Source: Acidobacteriota bacterium | GTDB lineage: Bacteria > Acidobacteriota > Vicinamibacteria > Vicinamibacterales > Fen-181 | Reading direction: 5' to 3' | DNA: 34,834 bases | NCBI GenBank assembly: GCA_017883185.1 | Contig: JADGOB010000030.1 | Coordinates: forward strand, 1-34,834 | In this document: one piece after another, positions 17,260-26,870 of the stretch | How the letters are laid out: the number at the start of each line of letters is the position of its first letter | Numbering within the stretch: the stretch's first letter is position 1 | Position numbers and translations under genes: made by a program | Notes under the pieces: model-generated | Seen by the model: the letters and a program-made list of their open reading frames with translations, nothing else | Told to the model about the DNA's origin: nothing | The model's database searches: none

Positions 17260-17619
17260 TCAGGCGCCCGGCACCAGCTGCTTGGCGCGCGCCATGGCGA
17301 TGAGCGTCTCGAAGCGGCGCGCTTCAGCCTGCGCGACGTCCCGACCAAAAGCCGTCAGCCGGTAGTAACGGCGCCGCTCGTCGTCCAGGGCCGGATCCGG
17401 TCGCTCGGCCGATTCCTCGATCACGCCCTCGGTCACGAACCGGCGAACGAGCGCGTAGAGCGTGCCGGCGCTCAACCGCAAGTCCCCGGCGGTCCGGCGC
17501 TCGATCTCCTTGATGATCGCGTAGCCGTGGCGTTCGCCGTCGGCCAGCGCGATGAGCACGTGGAACATCGCCGGCGTGAGCGGCAGCAGCGTCTCGGGAT
17601 CGCGTCGTTTCGGTCGCAT
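17260..17619 (-). CDS. PadR-family transcriptional regulator
   Basis: A 119-residue PadR protein: an N-terminal winged helix beginning PLTPAMFHVLIALADGERHGYAIIKEIE (in part), with LRLSAGTLYALVRRFVTEGVIEE as recognition helix and wing, then ERRRYYRLTAFGRDVAQAE and a short dimerisation helix. PadR proteins of this size normally regulate the ADOP permease gene next door, which here starts 16 bases downstream but is broken. The promoter region holds a perfect palindrome overlapping the -10 box, so autorepression is likely. The gene itself looks intact. Confidence 0.92.
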   Translation of the reverse strand: MRPKRRDPETLLPLTPAMFHVLIALADGERHGYAIIKEIERRTAGDLRLSAGTLYALVRRFVTEGVIEESAERPDPALDDERRRYYRLTAFGRDVAQAEARRFETLIAMARAKQLVPGA

Positions 17620-17625
17620 GACGCC

Positions 17626-17656
17626 ATACTATATCGTCCGACGATACTATACAACG
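17626..17656 (-). promoter_or_regulatory. PadR promoter with palindromic operator
   Basis: The palindrome TATCGTC-C-GACGATA (17632-17646, perfect 7-base arms) sits between a -35-like TTGTAT (17654-17649) and the -10 box TATAGT (17633-17628) of padR, with a short spacer of 15 bases. It is flanked by two direct copies of ATACTATA (17626-17633 and 17644-17651). The start codon at 17619 is 8 bases after the -10 box. The arrangement strongly suggests PadR blocks its own promoter; the divergent M14 gene, starting at 17744, could share the control. Confidence 0.65.
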
Positions 17657-17743
17657 TCTATCGCATGAGATGCCCTGGGCGTTCTGTGATAGCCTCTCCA
17701 CGCACCCGCCCCCGCCATTCCCGCTGACATTGAGGAGAACGCT

Positions 17744-19780
17744 GTGTCGATCCCCACGAAAAGGCCTGTCGGGTGGCTTCGCGCCATCGCGGTCGCTGCC
17801 CTCGGCGGGTGGCTCTGGCCGTCGACAGCTGCCGCTGTCGACTTCTCGAAGTACCACACATACCAGGAACTCTCTGCCGAGCTGAAAGCGCTTGTCGCGG
17901 CGAACCCGACCATCGCGAAGATCGCGTCGATTGGCAAGACGCGCGAGGGACGCGACATCTGGGCCATCGAGATCGCGAATCCCGCGGGCACTCCGGTCGA
18001 GCAGCGCCCGGCCCTCCTCGTGGCCGCCAACTTCGAGGGCGACCACGTGATCGGCAGCGAGCTGGCGCTATATCTCGTCGATTTCCTCGTCAAAGGTTAC
18101 GCGACAGACCCCGCCGTGAAGCAGCGGCTCGACAACCACGTGGTCTACGTGGTGCCGCGCGTGAACGCCGACGGCGCGGAACTGATGTTCGCGTCCGTGA
18201 AGAGCGGCCGGCGAACCAACGCGACGCCGTACGACGCCGACAACGACGGTCGGATGGACGAAGACGGCCCGGAAGACCTGAACAAGGACGGATTCATCAC
18301 GGTGATGCGCGTCAAGGACCCGAAGGGCCCGTTCATGATCAGCCCCGAGGATCCGCGGCTGATGAAGCGCGCCGACCCGGCCAAGGGCGAACCTGGAGGC
18401 TGGGCGCTCTACTGGGAGGGCCTCGACAAGGACAATGACGGGTTCATTGCCGAGGACGGGCCTGGCGGGGTCGATATCAACCGGAACTTCATGCACCAGT
18501 ATCCGTACTTCGAGCCCGACGCCGGCCGCTACATGGTGAGCGAGGCCGAAACGCGGGCGATGCTCGAGTTCGTGCTGAAGCACCGGAACATCGCGGCCAT
18601 CCTCACGTTCGGTGAGAGCGACAACCTGATCGTGACGCCGACGCGCCGCGGCGACCGCGCGGCCGCGAACCCGATCAATCTTCTCGAGTTCGCCAACCGC
18701 AGCCTTGCAGACGCACGGCGCGTGGGCCTCTTCCAGGACACGGGCGGCTTCGGCGGACGCGGCGGACGCGGCGGGCGGGGGGGTGGCGGCGGGATGGTCA
18801 TCATGGACGAGGGCGCGTTTCCCGGCGGCCGCGGCGGCGCGGCGGCGCAGCCCACGGGCCGCGCTGCGATGCCCGCGCAGCGCCCGAACACGACGATTGC
18901 GACGCTCGACTACGAATACTTCCGCGCCATCAGCGAGAAGTATCGCGAACTGACGGGCCTGCGCGCGACCGGGATCACGCGGACGCCTGCCGGCGCCTTC
19001 TTCGAATACGGCTACTACCAATTCGGCGTGCCATCGTTCTCGACGCCTGGCTGGGGCCTGCCCGGCGGCGGACGCCCGGCGGGGATGGGGATGGGCGCCG
19101 GAGCGCCGGCCGGCCCAGGCGGAGCAGCGGCCGGGGCAGCCTTGGCTGGTGCGCCAGCCGGCGTTGGTCAGCGTGGCGGCGGTGGCGCCCGCGGCGCGAT
19201 GGGCGGAGCGGCCGCCGATGCGGCATCAGCCGATGCCCCCGAAGGGATCGACCTGCGGCTCATTCAGTGGATGGACGCGGAAAAGATTGACGGCTTCGTC
19301 AAGTGGACGCCGTTCAAGCACCCGACACTCGGCGAGGTCGAGATCGGCGGCTTCAAGCCCTACCTCACCACCAACCCGCCGGCGGCGAAGATCGCCGAGC
19401 TCGGCGCATCGCACGCGAAGTTCGCGCTGTATCTCTCGTCGCTCTTCTCGAAGGTGAAGATCGCGAAAGCCGAAGTGACGGCTCTTGGCGCCGGCCTCTT
19501 CCGGATCAAGGCCGACATCGAGAACGCCGGCTTCCTGCCGACGGCCCTCTCCCAGGGCGCCCAGGCCCGCGCGGTGAAACCAGTCATGGTGCAACTCGGC
19601 GTCCCTCCCGACAGCATCGTGACGGGCAATGAGAAGACGAACCACATCCCCGCGCTCGCCGGGTCCGGATCCAGACAGTCGTTCGAGTGGGTGATCAAGG
19701 GCACGCCAGGATCGACCGTCACGTTGAAGGCCGTCTCGCAGAAGAGCGGCACCGACACCGCCACGCTGACACTGCGGTAG
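17744..19780 (+). CDS. M14-family peptidase-like protein lacking the zinc and catalytic residues
   Basis: A 678-residue exported relative of the M14 peptidase encoded just downstream. Both share the same fold markers: VPRVNADG, a Ca-loop-like insert (DADNDGRMDEDGPEDLNKDG), EGLDKDNDGFIAEDGPGG and DINRNF. The active site has changed. The HxxE zinc motif (HGNE in the neighbour) is E98-G-D-H101, so His and Glu are exchanged; the third zinc His is G290 in TFGES against TYHNN; the general-base Glu is P435 in SFSTPGW against SFSNELW. It also has two long Gly/Ala/Arg-rich inserts near residues 335-375 and 440-500. A non-catalytic binding or partner role is inferred. The start is GTG 17744 with GAGGAG six bases upstream. 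Confidence 0.85.
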   Translation: MSIPTKRPVGWLRAIAVAALGGWLWPSTAAAVDFSKYHTYQELSAELKALVAANPTIAKIASIGKTREGRDIWAIEIANPAGTPVEQRPALLVAANFEGDHVIGSELALYLVDFLVKGYATDPAVKQRLDNHVVYVVPRVNADGAELMFASVKSGRRTNATPYDADNDGRMDEDGPEDLNKDGFITVMRVKDPKGPFMISPEDPRLMKRADPAKGEPGGWALYWEGLDKDNDGFIAEDGPGGVDINRNFMHQYPYFEPDAGRYMVSEAETRAMLEFVLKHRNIAAILTFGESDNLIVTPTRRGDRAAANPINLLEFANRSLADARRVGLFQDTGGFGGRGGRGGRGGGGGMVIMDEGAFPGGRGGAAAQPTGRAAMPAQRPNTTIATLDYEYFRAISEKYRELTGLRATGITRTPAGAFFEYGYYQFGVPSFSTPGWGLPGGGRPAGMGMGAGAPAGPGGAAAGAALAGAPAGVGQRGGGGARGAMGGAAADAASADAPEGIDLRLIQWMDAEKIDGFVKWTPFKHPTLGEVEIGGFKPYLTTNPPAAKIAELGASHAKFALYLSSLFSKVKIAKAEVTALGAGLFRIKADIENAGFLPTALSQGAQARAVKPVMVQLGVPPDSIVTGNEKTNHIPALAGSGSRQSFEWVIKGTPGSTVTLKAVSQKSGTDTATLTLR

Positions 19781-19804
19781 GAGCCGCGTCACTAACGGAG
19801 AACG

Positions 19805-21667
19805 ATGATGAACAACCTCTGCAGGCTTACGACGGCCGCGGCCCTGCTGATGGCGGTCGCCGTCTTCACATCCCCGGGCGTGTCGGGCCAGGCGAAGCCA
19901 TCGCCGCAGGCCCACGCCGCGGGCAAGCCGGCCCAGACGCCGGCCAAGGCTGCGCCGAAAGACTGGACGCAGGCACCAAGCTCGGAGCGCCCCTTCAGGG
20001 TGCGTCTCGACTTCAACCGCTGGCACGACGTCGCCGAACTCCAGGCGGACATGAAAACGCTGGAGAAGGCGTATCCGAAGTTCCTCAAGTACATCGTGCT
20101 GGGCAAGAGCTACGCCGGACGGGACATCGCCGGGATCATCGTCAACAACCCGGACACAGGTCCCGATACCGCCAAGGCCGCGATGTACATCGAGGCCAAC
20201 ATTCACGGGAACGAGATCCAGGGCGGCGAGATCTGCATCTACACGATCTGGTACCTGATGGAGAACTACGGCAAGATCGATCGGATCACGAAGCTCGTAG
20301 ACGAGCGCGCCTTCTACATCGTCCCGACCGTGAACCCGGACGGCCGCGACTACTTCATGCACGGGCCGGGCGGCAACGCGCGCAGCGGCCACATGCCGGT
20401 GGATGACGACAACGACTACCAGTTCGACGAGGACGGTCCGGAAGATCTGAACGGCAACGGGATCATCGAGCAGATCCGGAAGTACGTGCCCGGCCAGGGG
20501 AACTACAAGAAGAGCACCGTGGACCCGCGGGTCATGGAGCCGGTCAAGCCGGGCGAAGTGGGCGACTACATCGTGCTCGGTCAGGAAGGGATCGATCACG
20601 ACGGCGATGGCCGCGTCGCCGAAGACGGCCCGGGCAGCTACGACCCGAATCGCAACTTCGCATCCGACTGGCAGCCGAACTACATCCAGAGCGGCGCCAT
20701 GGACTATCCGTTCCAGTTGCCGGAAGCCAAGGCGGTCAACGATTTCTGGATGTCGCACCCGAACATCGCTGGCCTCCAGACGTATCACAACAACGGCGGG
20801 ATGATCCTGCGCAGCCCGGGCGCGGAAACGGCCGGCGAGTATCCGGCGTCAGACGTGCGCGCCTACGACGAACTGGGCCGGAATGCCGTGCGGATGCTCC
20901 CGTTCTATCGCTACCTGGTGATCTGGAGCGGCCTCTACACGGTGCACGGCGGCGTGACCGATTGGGCCAACGACGGCCTCGGGATCCTGTCGTTCTCCAA
21001 CGAGCTCTGGAACAACGGCCAGTACTTCACCAGCCCGGAGCTGAAGGAGCAGCAGAAGGATCCGAACAGCCCGATCTCGCCGCGCGTGGCGAACTACTTC
21101 TTCAACGACTTCCTCGAGTTTGGCGACGAGCTGACCGAGTGGAAGGAGTTCGACCACCCGCAGTTCGGCAAGGTCGAGATTGGCGGCGCGTTCAAGAAAA
21201 CGTTCGGGCGGGTACCGCCGCGCTTCATGAACGAAGAACTGTGCCACCGCAACATGGCGTGGACGCTGTATCAGGCCGACGAAATGCCGAAGGTGACCCT
21301 CGGCGAGTCGAAGGTCGAAAAGCTCGGCGACGGCATCTTCAAGGTCTGGCTGGACCTGAGCAACCCGAAGGTCGCCCCGACGATCCTCGCCAAGGCCGCG
21401 ATGAACAACGTCGTTCCGCCCGACCTGCTGACGGTTGATGGCAAGGGCGTCGAGGTCATCTCGGCAAGTTGGGTGGCTGACAAGTGGCGCCCTGCCGTCG
21501 CCCAGTCGATCGACCAGAAGGATCTGAAGCGCATCATGCTGCGCAACGGCCTGGCCGGCCGCACCACCCGGACGATCCAGTATCTGGTCAAGGGCACCGG
21601 CCCCCTCACCGTGAAGTACGCCAGCCTTAAGGGCGGCACCGCCGAAAAGACCATCCCGCTGCAGTAG
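19805..21667 (+). CDS. Exported M14-family zinc carboxypeptidase
   Basis: A 620-residue peptidase with signal peptide (LCRLTTAAALLMAVAVFTS) and a complete M14 site: zinc ligands H134 and E137 in ANIHGNEIQGGE, H328 in QTYHNNGG, and general base E400 in SFSNELW. PTVNPDGRD and DPNRNF are also conserved. A Ca-loop-like insert (DDDNDYQFDEDGPEDLNGNG) and GIDHDGDGRVAEDGPG are shared with the upstream paralogue. The C-terminal part is a beta-rich domain of unknown role. The family removes C-terminal amino acids or acts on peptidoglycan-type peptides; the substrate is not clear here. ATG 19805 follows the paralogue's stop by 24 bases with GGAG upstream, so the two are probably made together. Confidence 0.9.
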   Translation: MMNNLCRLTTAAALLMAVAVFTSPGVSGQAKPSPQAHAAGKPAQTPAKAAPKDWTQAPSSERPFRVRLDFNRWHDVAELQADMKTLEKAYPKFLKYIVLGKSYAGRDIAGIIVNNPDTGPDTAKAAMYIEANIHGNEIQGGEICIYTIWYLMENYGKIDRITKLVDERAFYIVPTVNPDGRDYFMHGPGGNARSGHMPVDDDNDYQFDEDGPEDLNGNGIIEQIRKYVPGQGNYKKSTVDPRVMEPVKPGEVGDYIVLGQEGIDHDGDGRVAEDGPGSYDPNRNFASDWQPNYIQSGAMDYPFQLPEAKAVNDFWMSHPNIAGLQTYHNNGGMILRSPGAETAGEYPASDVRAYDELGRNAVRMLPFYRYLVIWSGLYTVHGGVTDWANDGLGILSFSNELWNNGQYFTSPELKEQQKDPNSPISPRVANYFFNDFLEFGDELTEWKEFDHPQFGKVEIGGAFKKTFGRVPPRFMNEELCHRNMAWTLYQADEMPKVTLGESKVEKLGDGIFKVWLDLSNPKVAPTILAKAAMNNVVPPDLLTVDGKGVEVISASWVADKWRPAVAQSIDQKDLKRIMLRNGLAGRTTRTIQYLVKGTGPLTVKYASLKGGTAEKTIPLQ

Positions 21668-21688
21668 TTTGTGGGGGCGGTCCTCCCG

Positions 21689-22960
21689 CTACTTGACGAT
21701 GGTCTGATACACCAGGTAGCGGAACTTATCCTGAAGATCGAGGCCCGAAGCGGGGAGGAGCTGCGTCAGGAAGACGGCGACCAGCTTCTCCTTCGGGTCC
21801 ACCCAGAACTTCGAGTAGTAGGCGCTCCCCCACCCGAATGAGCCAGGCGAGTCGGGTCGGCCAGCCGCTCCCACGTCCTCCGTCGTCTCGAATCCGAGGC
21901 CGAAGCCGAGGCTGCCATCCTCACGGTAGAGTTTGCCCACCTGGTTCGACGTCATCATCTCGATCGACTTCGGCCCGAGGATGCGCACGCCATCGAGTTC
22001 GCCGCCGTTGAGCAGCATCTGCAGGAAGCGCAGGTAGTCGTTCGCGGAGGACAAGAGTCCCGCCCCACCGCTAAAGCACGCGCGCGGCCCCTCGACGTAA
22101 TCACCCTGCCCCGTCTTTGGCTCGAGCGCCCGCACCATCTTCCCGTCGGCGCCCAGGGAATAGACGGTCGCCAGGCGGTCACGCTTCTCCCTTGGCAGGA
22201 AGAAGCCGGTGTCGATCATCTCGAGGGGCTCGAAGATCCGGGCCCGGAAGAACTCGTCGAGCGGCACGCCAGAGGCCTTCTCGATGACCGCGCCCAGGAT
22301 ATCCGTGTTGTAGCCGTAGACGAACTTCTCGCCGGGCTGCTCGGCGAACGGCAGCGCGGCCAGCCGTTCCATCAGCGTGCCGATCGGCTCGTGTTTGTCG
22401 GCGAGGTACCAGCCGAAGGTGCCCGCCGCCTTGTACTCCTCCGCGGCCACGCCGTCGCCGTACGAGATGCCGGCCGTGTGGGTCAGCAGGTCCCGGATGG
22501 TGATTTCACGCTTGGCAGGGACCGCGCCATAGCGAGTGCCGCCCGCCGGCCCCGGCATCACGACCGTCGTTCGCTTGAACGCCGGCAGGTACTTCGAGAC
22601 CGGCTCGGCCAGGCGCAGCTTGCCCTCCTCCATCAGGATGACGGCAGCCACGGATGTCACGGCCTTGCTCATCGACGCCATCCGGAAGATCGTGTCCTTC
22701 CTCATGGGCAGGTTCTTCTCGACGTCCATCCGCCCGATCGGCTCCATCACGGCCAGTTTGCCGCCGCGCGCGATCACGACGGTGACACCCGCGATCTGGT
22801 TCCGGTTCACGTAGTCCTGGACGACCGCCTTCAGGCGTTCGACGCGGGCGGTGGACAGGCCGACCGCCTCCGGCGTTGCGATGGGGAGCCCTTGCGCCGA
22901 CACCAGAGAGGCGACCAAGGCGAGCAGGAGTACGACCATCGATGTGCGCCGCTGTCTCAT
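21689..22960 (-). CDS. Exported serine hydrolase, class C beta-lactamase/esterase family
   Basis: A 423-residue protein with signal peptide ([18 protein letters not shown]). The catalytic S96 and K99 are in MASMSKAV, the Tyr motif is YGYN, and a third-motif equivalent lies in [10 protein letters not shown]. These define the serine beta-lactamase/penicillin-recognising fold. The overall pattern ([44 protein letters not shown]) is that of EstB-like esterases or D-amino-peptidases rather than a true resistance enzyme. ATG 22960 has AAGGGGA upstream. It is convergent with the M14 pair, with only 21 bases between stop codons. Confidence 0.9.
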   Translation of the reverse strand: MRQRRTSMVVLLLALVASLVSAQGLPIATPEAVGLSTARVERLKAVVQDYVNRNQIAGVTVVIARGGKLAVMEPIGRMDVEKNLPMRKDTIFRMASMSKAVTSVAAVILMEEGKLRLAEPVSKYLPAFKRTTVVMPGPAGGTRYGAVPAKREITIRDLLTHTAGISYGDGVAAEEYKAAGTFGWYLADKHEPIGTLMERLAALPFAEQPGEKFVYGYNTDILGAVIEKASGVPLDEFFRARIFEPLEMIDTGFFLPREKRDRLATVYSLGADGKMVRALEPKTGQGDYVEGPRACFSGGAGLLSSANDYLRFLQMLLNGGELDGVRILGPKSIEMMTSNQVGKLYREDGSLGFGLGFETTEDVGAAGRPDSPGSFGWGSAYYSKFWVDPKEKLVAVFLTQLLPASGLDLQDKFRYLVYQTIVK

Positions 22961-22991
22961 AGTCCCCTTTCGTTCAGACGACCGGCCAATT

Positions 22992-24566
22992 CTACTGCCG
23001 GGCCGGCGGCGCGGGCGATCGCCGGTGCATTTTCAACGCGCTCGGCGTAACCGCCAGCCCGCCGCGCGAGGTGCAGCGCAACTCGGCTGGCATCATCCGC
23101 CCCACGTCGTAGACGGCGTCTACCGTCTCGTCGAGAGCGATCGGGTTCTGGTAGCCGCCCATCACGAGGTCGGCGCAGACGAATGCGGACGACGCACCGA
23201 CGGCGTTCCTCGTGTGGCAGGGAATCTCGACCATGCCCTGCACGAGGTCGCACACCGAGCCCATCGTGTTCTGGAAGGCGATGGCGGCCGCGTCCGCCGC
23301 CTGCCGCGCGCTTCCGTCCGCCGCCTCCACGACGGCCGCCGCCGCCATGGCGCTGGCCGCGCCTATCTCCACCTGGCACCCCGCCACCTCCGCTGCAAAA
23401 GTCGCACGGAACGAGACGACGAGGCCGACAGCGGAGGCGGCAAACAGCGCGAGCGCCGCCGCCTCGAGTTCGAGGCCCCGCTCTTCGACGAGCGACACGA
23501 TGACGCCCGGGATCACGCCGGCGGACCCGCCGGTTGGCGCCGCGCAGACGACGCCCATCGCGCCGTTGACGTGCATCACGGCCATCGCGCGCGCCGCCGC
23601 GCGGGTGTGCAACCCGCCGATCGCCACGCGTCCGGCTGCCTCGGCCTCCATCACGTTCCGCGCGGTGGGCGCGAGCAACTGCATGGGTGGCGCGGACGCG
23701 CTCAAGCCCGCGTGCACGGCCGCCTGCATGATCTCGAACCGCCGCACCATCTCCTCGATCAGCGCGCCCTCCTCGAGGCCGAGCAGGCTGGCCTCGTAGG
23801 CGACCGCCACTCGCCCGAGCGACCATCCCCGCTCCTCCGCCAGCGCCACCATCTCCTGGCCCGACGTGAACAGCGGACGCCCGCGCTTGGCGAAGGCAAT
23901 CGGCGGAGTCTCGCGCAGCGAGACCACGTCCGGCCGGGCACACAGGCGCGCGCGTGCATCGGCGGAGAGCGGGGCGACGCGCGGCACGACCAGCAGCCGG
24001 CTCCCGCCGCGCGGCACGCGGGTGACGCCTTCCGCAGCCGCCCCATCGTCTTCCAGCACCTCCTGCACGACGGCTTCCGCCCCCTCCCGAACCTCAGCCA
24101 GCACGCAGTAGGTTTCACCGGTCAACAGCACCGGCCAGTCGTCGGTCCTCGTCACTTCGACTGCGCCGCCGCCGACGGATTTCGCCCGAAGCCGGGTTCG
24201 GGCACCGTCTGCCGCAGCCAGTTCGATATCCACCGTGTTCGGATGATCGGCGCCTGCGAGGGGTTCAACGTGGAAGGTCAGCGCCAGTCCGGCAGCGACG
24301 GCCTCCTCGAGCGCCTCGAAGAACCGCGTGTCGGTCAGCGACCATCCGAGCAACCCCGCCGCAAAGGCCCGGTCCACGCCTTGCTGACGGTAGACCTGCG
24401 CGTAGGAACCCCTCGGGTCGAACGCGCAGCAGGCCCGCACGGGCGCGGCGCCAAGCAGCGCTCGCGCGAGAACGGCGATGTGATACGAGCCCGCCGTGTG
24501 AGAACTCGACGGCCCCCGCATCACGGGGCCGAGAATGTCGTTGAAAACCCCGGGAGCTTTTGTCAT
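22992..24566 (-). CDS. sdaA: Iron-sulphur L-serine dehydratase, single chain
   Basis: A 524-residue L-serine ammonia-lyase, turning serine into pyruvate and ammonia in the cytoplasm. The N-terminal beta domain opens [23 protein letters not shown] and the C-terminal alpha domain holds [15 protein letters not shown]. The [4Fe-4S] ligands are expected at C397 (AGCQVE), C439 (SVCDLVQG) and C450 (VEIPCHTRN); the spacing of 42 and 11 equals that of the E. coli enzyme. The C-terminus retains the family pattern [13 protein letters not shown], followed by a short extra tail. ATG 24566 is preferred; an in-frame TTG at 24578 is possible, and no good ribosome-binding site is visible for either. It starts 31 bases after the end of the beta-lactamase-like gene's promoter side and diverges from the symporter. 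Confidence 0.92.
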   Translation of the reverse strand: MTKAPGVFNDILGPVMRGPSSSHTAGSYHIAVLARALLGAAPVRACCAFDPRGSYAQVYRQQGVDRAFAAGLLGWSLTDTRFFEALEEAVAAGLALTFHVEPLAGADHPNTVDIELAAADGARTRLRAKSVGGGAVEVTRTDDWPVLLTGETYCVLAEVREGAEAVVQEVLEDDGAAAEGVTRVPRGGSRLLVVPRVAPLSADARARLCARPDVVSLRETPPIAFAKRGRPLFTSGQEMVALAEERGWSLGRVAVAYEASLLGLEEGALIEEMVRRFEIMQAAVHAGLSASAPPMQLLAPTARNVMEAEAAGRVAIGGLHTRAAARAMAVMHVNGAMGVVCAAPTGGSAGVIPGVIVSLVEERGLELEAAALALFAASAVGLVVSFRATFAAEVAGCQVEIGAASAMAAAAVVEAADGSARQAADAAAIAFQNTMGSVCDLVQGMVEIPCHTRNAVGASSAFVCADLVMGGYQNPIALDETVDAVYDVGRMMPAELRCTSRGGLAVTPSALKMHRRSPAPPARQ

Positions 24567-24588
24567 CACGTTTGCCAATGTAGCACGG

Positions 24589-24616
24589 GCAGGGGCGATC
24601 GGTCGGTCGCCCCTGC
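24589..24616. repeat. Palindrome in the divergent sdaA-symporter gap
   Basis: Perfect 10-base arms GCAGGGGCGA (24589-24598) and TCGCCCCTGC (24607-24616) enclose an 8-base loop. The GGTCGCCCCT arm is the same as in the palindrome at 416-436. It lies between the two divergent start codons, so it could be a regulator site or a member of a dispersed REP-like family. Confidence 0.65.
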
Positions 24617-24677
24617 GACAACGGTCGCCGGTCGCGCCCCGCCTGTGTTATCGTGACCCGGCCCGGAGAATCGACAC

Positions 24678-26498
24678 ATGCACCTTCAACTCATCGACTG
24701 GGTCATCGTCGTGGTTTCGCTGCTGGTGTGCTTCGTGCCGGCGCTCTTCTTCGGCAAGCGGGCTGGCAAGAGCACGTCCGAGTTCTTCGTGTCCGGGCGG
24801 GCGGTCCCGTGGTGGCTCGCCGGCCTGTCGATGGTCGCCACCACGTTCAGCAGCGACACGCCGAACCTGGTCACCGACATCGTCCGCCGCAACGGCGTGG
24901 CGGGCAACTGGGTGTGGTGGGCGTTCGTGCTGACCGGCGTGTCCACGGTCTTCTTCTACGCGCGACTCTGGCGCCGCTCGGGGGTGATGACCGATCTGGA
25001 GTTCTACGAGATCCGGTACTCGGGCAAGGCGGCGGGCCTGGTGCGCGGCTTCCGGGCCGTGTACCTGGGGCTCCTCTTCAACTGCATGATCATGGCGACG
25101 GTCAACCTGGCCGCCTGCAAGATCGCCGGCGTGCTCTTCGGCTTCGAGCGCTGGCAGACGCTCGCCTTCGTCGGCGCCTTGAACGTGGTCTTCGCGACGC
25201 ACTCCGGGCTGTGGGGGGTGCTGGTCATCGACATGGTGCAGTTCTTCATCAAGATGACCGCCGTCATCGCGGCGGCCTACTTCGCCTTGCAGGCGCCTGC
25301 GGTGGGCGGCCTCAGCGGGCTGATGACAAAGCTGGCCACGGCGAAAGGGCCTGGCGGCTTGAACTACCTGAACATCCTGCCGGACTTCACGAACAACTGG
25401 GACATGGCGGTGGCCGTGTTCGTCATGCCCATCGCGGTGCAGTGGTGGGCGGTCTGGTATCCCGGCGCGGAACCTGGCGGCGGCAGCTACATCGCGCAGC
25501 GCATGCTCGCCTCGAAGTCGGAAAAGGACGCGCTCGGCGCGGTCCTGTTCTTCAACATCGCGCACTACGTGCTGCGACCCTGGCCCTGGATCATCGTCGC
25601 CCTTTGCTCGATCATCGTCTACCCGCAGCTCTCCGACATCAAGACGGCCTTCCCGCACCTCGACCCGAGCCTGATCGGCCACGACATCGCCTACCCGGCG
25701 ATGCTGAAGTTCCTGCCGGTCGGCTTCATCGGCCTGATGGTCGGGGGGCTGATTGCCGCCAACTCGTCGACCATCCTCACGCACCTCAACTGGGGCGCCT
25801 CGTACCTCGTACACGACTTCTACCGCCGCTTCATTCGCAAGGATGCCAGCGAGAAGCACTACGTGGCGGCCGGCCGCGTTGTCACCGTCATCCTGTTCTT
25901 CTGCTCGTCGGGTCTCGTGTTCGTGCTCGACAGCGCGAAGGACGCATTCGACGTGATCCTGCAGATCGGGGCCGGCACCGGGTTGCTCTACCTGGTGCGC
26001 TGGTTCTGGTGGCGCGTCAACGCGTGGTGCGAAGTGGTCGCGATGCTCAGCTCGTTCGCTGTATCGATGACGATCCTCGTGATGGCGAAGAACGGCCTCC
26101 ACATGAGCACGCACGTGGCGCTCCTCGTCACGATTGCCGTCACGACCCTGTGCTGGGTGGTCACGGCGTACATCGGCCCAGAGACCGACCGCGAGACGCT
26201 GGTGTCCTTCTACGCCAAGGTCCGGCCGTTCGGTCCCGGGTGGGAACGCATCCGGCGCGAGGCAGGGCTCGGCAAGGACGCCCTGCGCACGACGGGTGAC
26301 AACATCCCGCTCGCCCTCCTGGGCTGGGTCTCGGGCTGCACGGTCATCTGGGCGGCGTTGTTCACCGTCGGCAACTTCCTGTACGGCCGCACGAGCACCG
26401 CGCTGGGCCTGCTCGGCGTCTTCGCAGTGTCCGGGCTCGCGTTGCTCTACGTGGTCCAGAAGCTGTGGTCGGATCGGGGTGTCGCGGAAGCGCAGTAA
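24678..26498 (+). CDS. Sodium:solute symporter (SSS family)
   Basis: A 606-residue membrane protein with about 13-14 hydrophobic helices in the inner membrane. Family marks include the N-terminal GKRAGKSTSEFFVSGRAVPWWLAGLSMV (in part), the early TFSSDTPNLVTD segment that forms part of the sodium/substrate site, YEIRYSGKAAGLVRGFRA, and GLMVGGLIAANSSTILTHLNWG. The substrate class (sugar, amino acid, organic acid) cannot be settled by eye. It is divergent from sdaA with 111 bases between them, which allows but does not show joint control. ATG 24678 has GGAGA upstream, with an in-frame open stretch before it. Confidence 0.9.
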   Translation: MHLQLIDWVIVVVSLLVCFVPALFFGKRAGKSTSEFFVSGRAVPWWLAGLSMVATTFSSDTPNLVTDIVRRNGVAGNWVWWAFVLTGVSTVFFYARLWRRSGVMTDLEFYEIRYSGKAAGLVRGFRAVYLGLLFNCMIMATVNLAACKIAGVLFGFERWQTLAFVGALNVVFATHSGLWGVLVIDMVQFFIKMTAVIAAAYFALQAPAVGGLSGLMTKLATAKGPGGLNYLNILPDFTNNWDMAVAVFVMPIAVQWWAVWYPGAEPGGGSYIAQRMLASKSEKDALGAVLFFNIAHYVLRPWPWIIVALCSIIVYPQLSDIKTAFPHLDPSLIGHDIAYPAMLKFLPVGFIGLMVGGLIAANSSTILTHLNWGASYLVHDFYRRFIRKDASEKHYVAAGRVVTVILFFCSSGLVFVLDSAKDAFDVILQIGAGTGLLYLVRWFWWRVNAWCEVVAMLSSFAVSMTILVMAKNGLHMSTHVALLVTIAVTTLCWVVTAYIGPETDRETLVSFYAKVRPFGPGWERIRREAGLGKDALRTTGDNIPLALLGWVSGCTVIWAALFTVGNFLYGRTSTALGLLGVFAVSGLALLYVVQKLWSDRGVAEAQ

Positions 26499-26551
26499 CT
26501 CGCGGATCGGGCTCGCGGCGCTCCGGTGTCGCAGGGCAGGCCCCATAGGCG

Positions 26552-26857
26552 TTAACCGTAGGCAACTTTCGAGGTACGACCAACGACGACCCGAACACGG
26601 ACCCCAGCGTGCCCGAGCATGGCTACCAACGTATCGATGCTGAATCGGTCGATTTTGCCTCGCACCAGGTCACTGACTCTCGGTTGGGTGACTCCGAACA
26701 CGGTCGCAGCCTGCGCCTGGGTGAGGCCGCGAGCGTCGATAAGCTTGCTGAGCCGAATCATGAGGTCGGTGCGGATCTTGAGGTTCTCTGCTTCCTCGTA
26801 CGAGAATCCGAGATCGCTGAACACGTTGCCGCTCGAACGTCGCACTTTCGTCGTCAT
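26552..26857 (-). CDS. XRE-type antitoxin (HigA-like), toxin partner broken
   Basis: A 101-residue protein with a helix-turn-helix in its second half: LTQAQAATVFGVTQPRVSDLVRG, followed by FSIDTLVAMLGHAG. This pattern is typical of the XRE antitoxins that follow a Gp49/HigB-like toxin gene. Upstream on the same strand only the first 41 codons of such a toxin remain (26871-26993), and the antitoxin ribosome-binding site GGAAG follows directly after the break. The antitoxin itself appears complete and may still repress the shared promoter. Confidence 0.85.
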   Translation of the reverse strand: MTTKVRRSSGNVFSDLGFSYEEAENLKIRTDLMIRLSKLIDARGLTQAQAATVFGVTQPRVSDLVRGKIDRFSIDTLVAMLGHAGVRVRVVVGRTSKVAYG

Positions 26858-26870
26858 GGGCTTCCAATCG

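Noticed and set aside
18750-19230. Gly/Ala-rich stretches of the first M14 protein as a frameshifted or repeat region
   Set aside because: The frame is continuous and homologous to the second M14 protein on both sides, so these are low-complexity insertions, not damage.
24567-24578. TTG 24578 as the sdaA start
   Set aside because: It adds four residues without family support; ATG 24566 gives the normal N-terminus, although neither has a strong ribosome-binding site.
24648-26546. A 632-codon minus-strand open frame opposite the symporter
   Set aside because: Arg, His, Asp and Glu-rich antisense of a membrane protein gene, the usual artefact when hydrophobic codons are read backwards.
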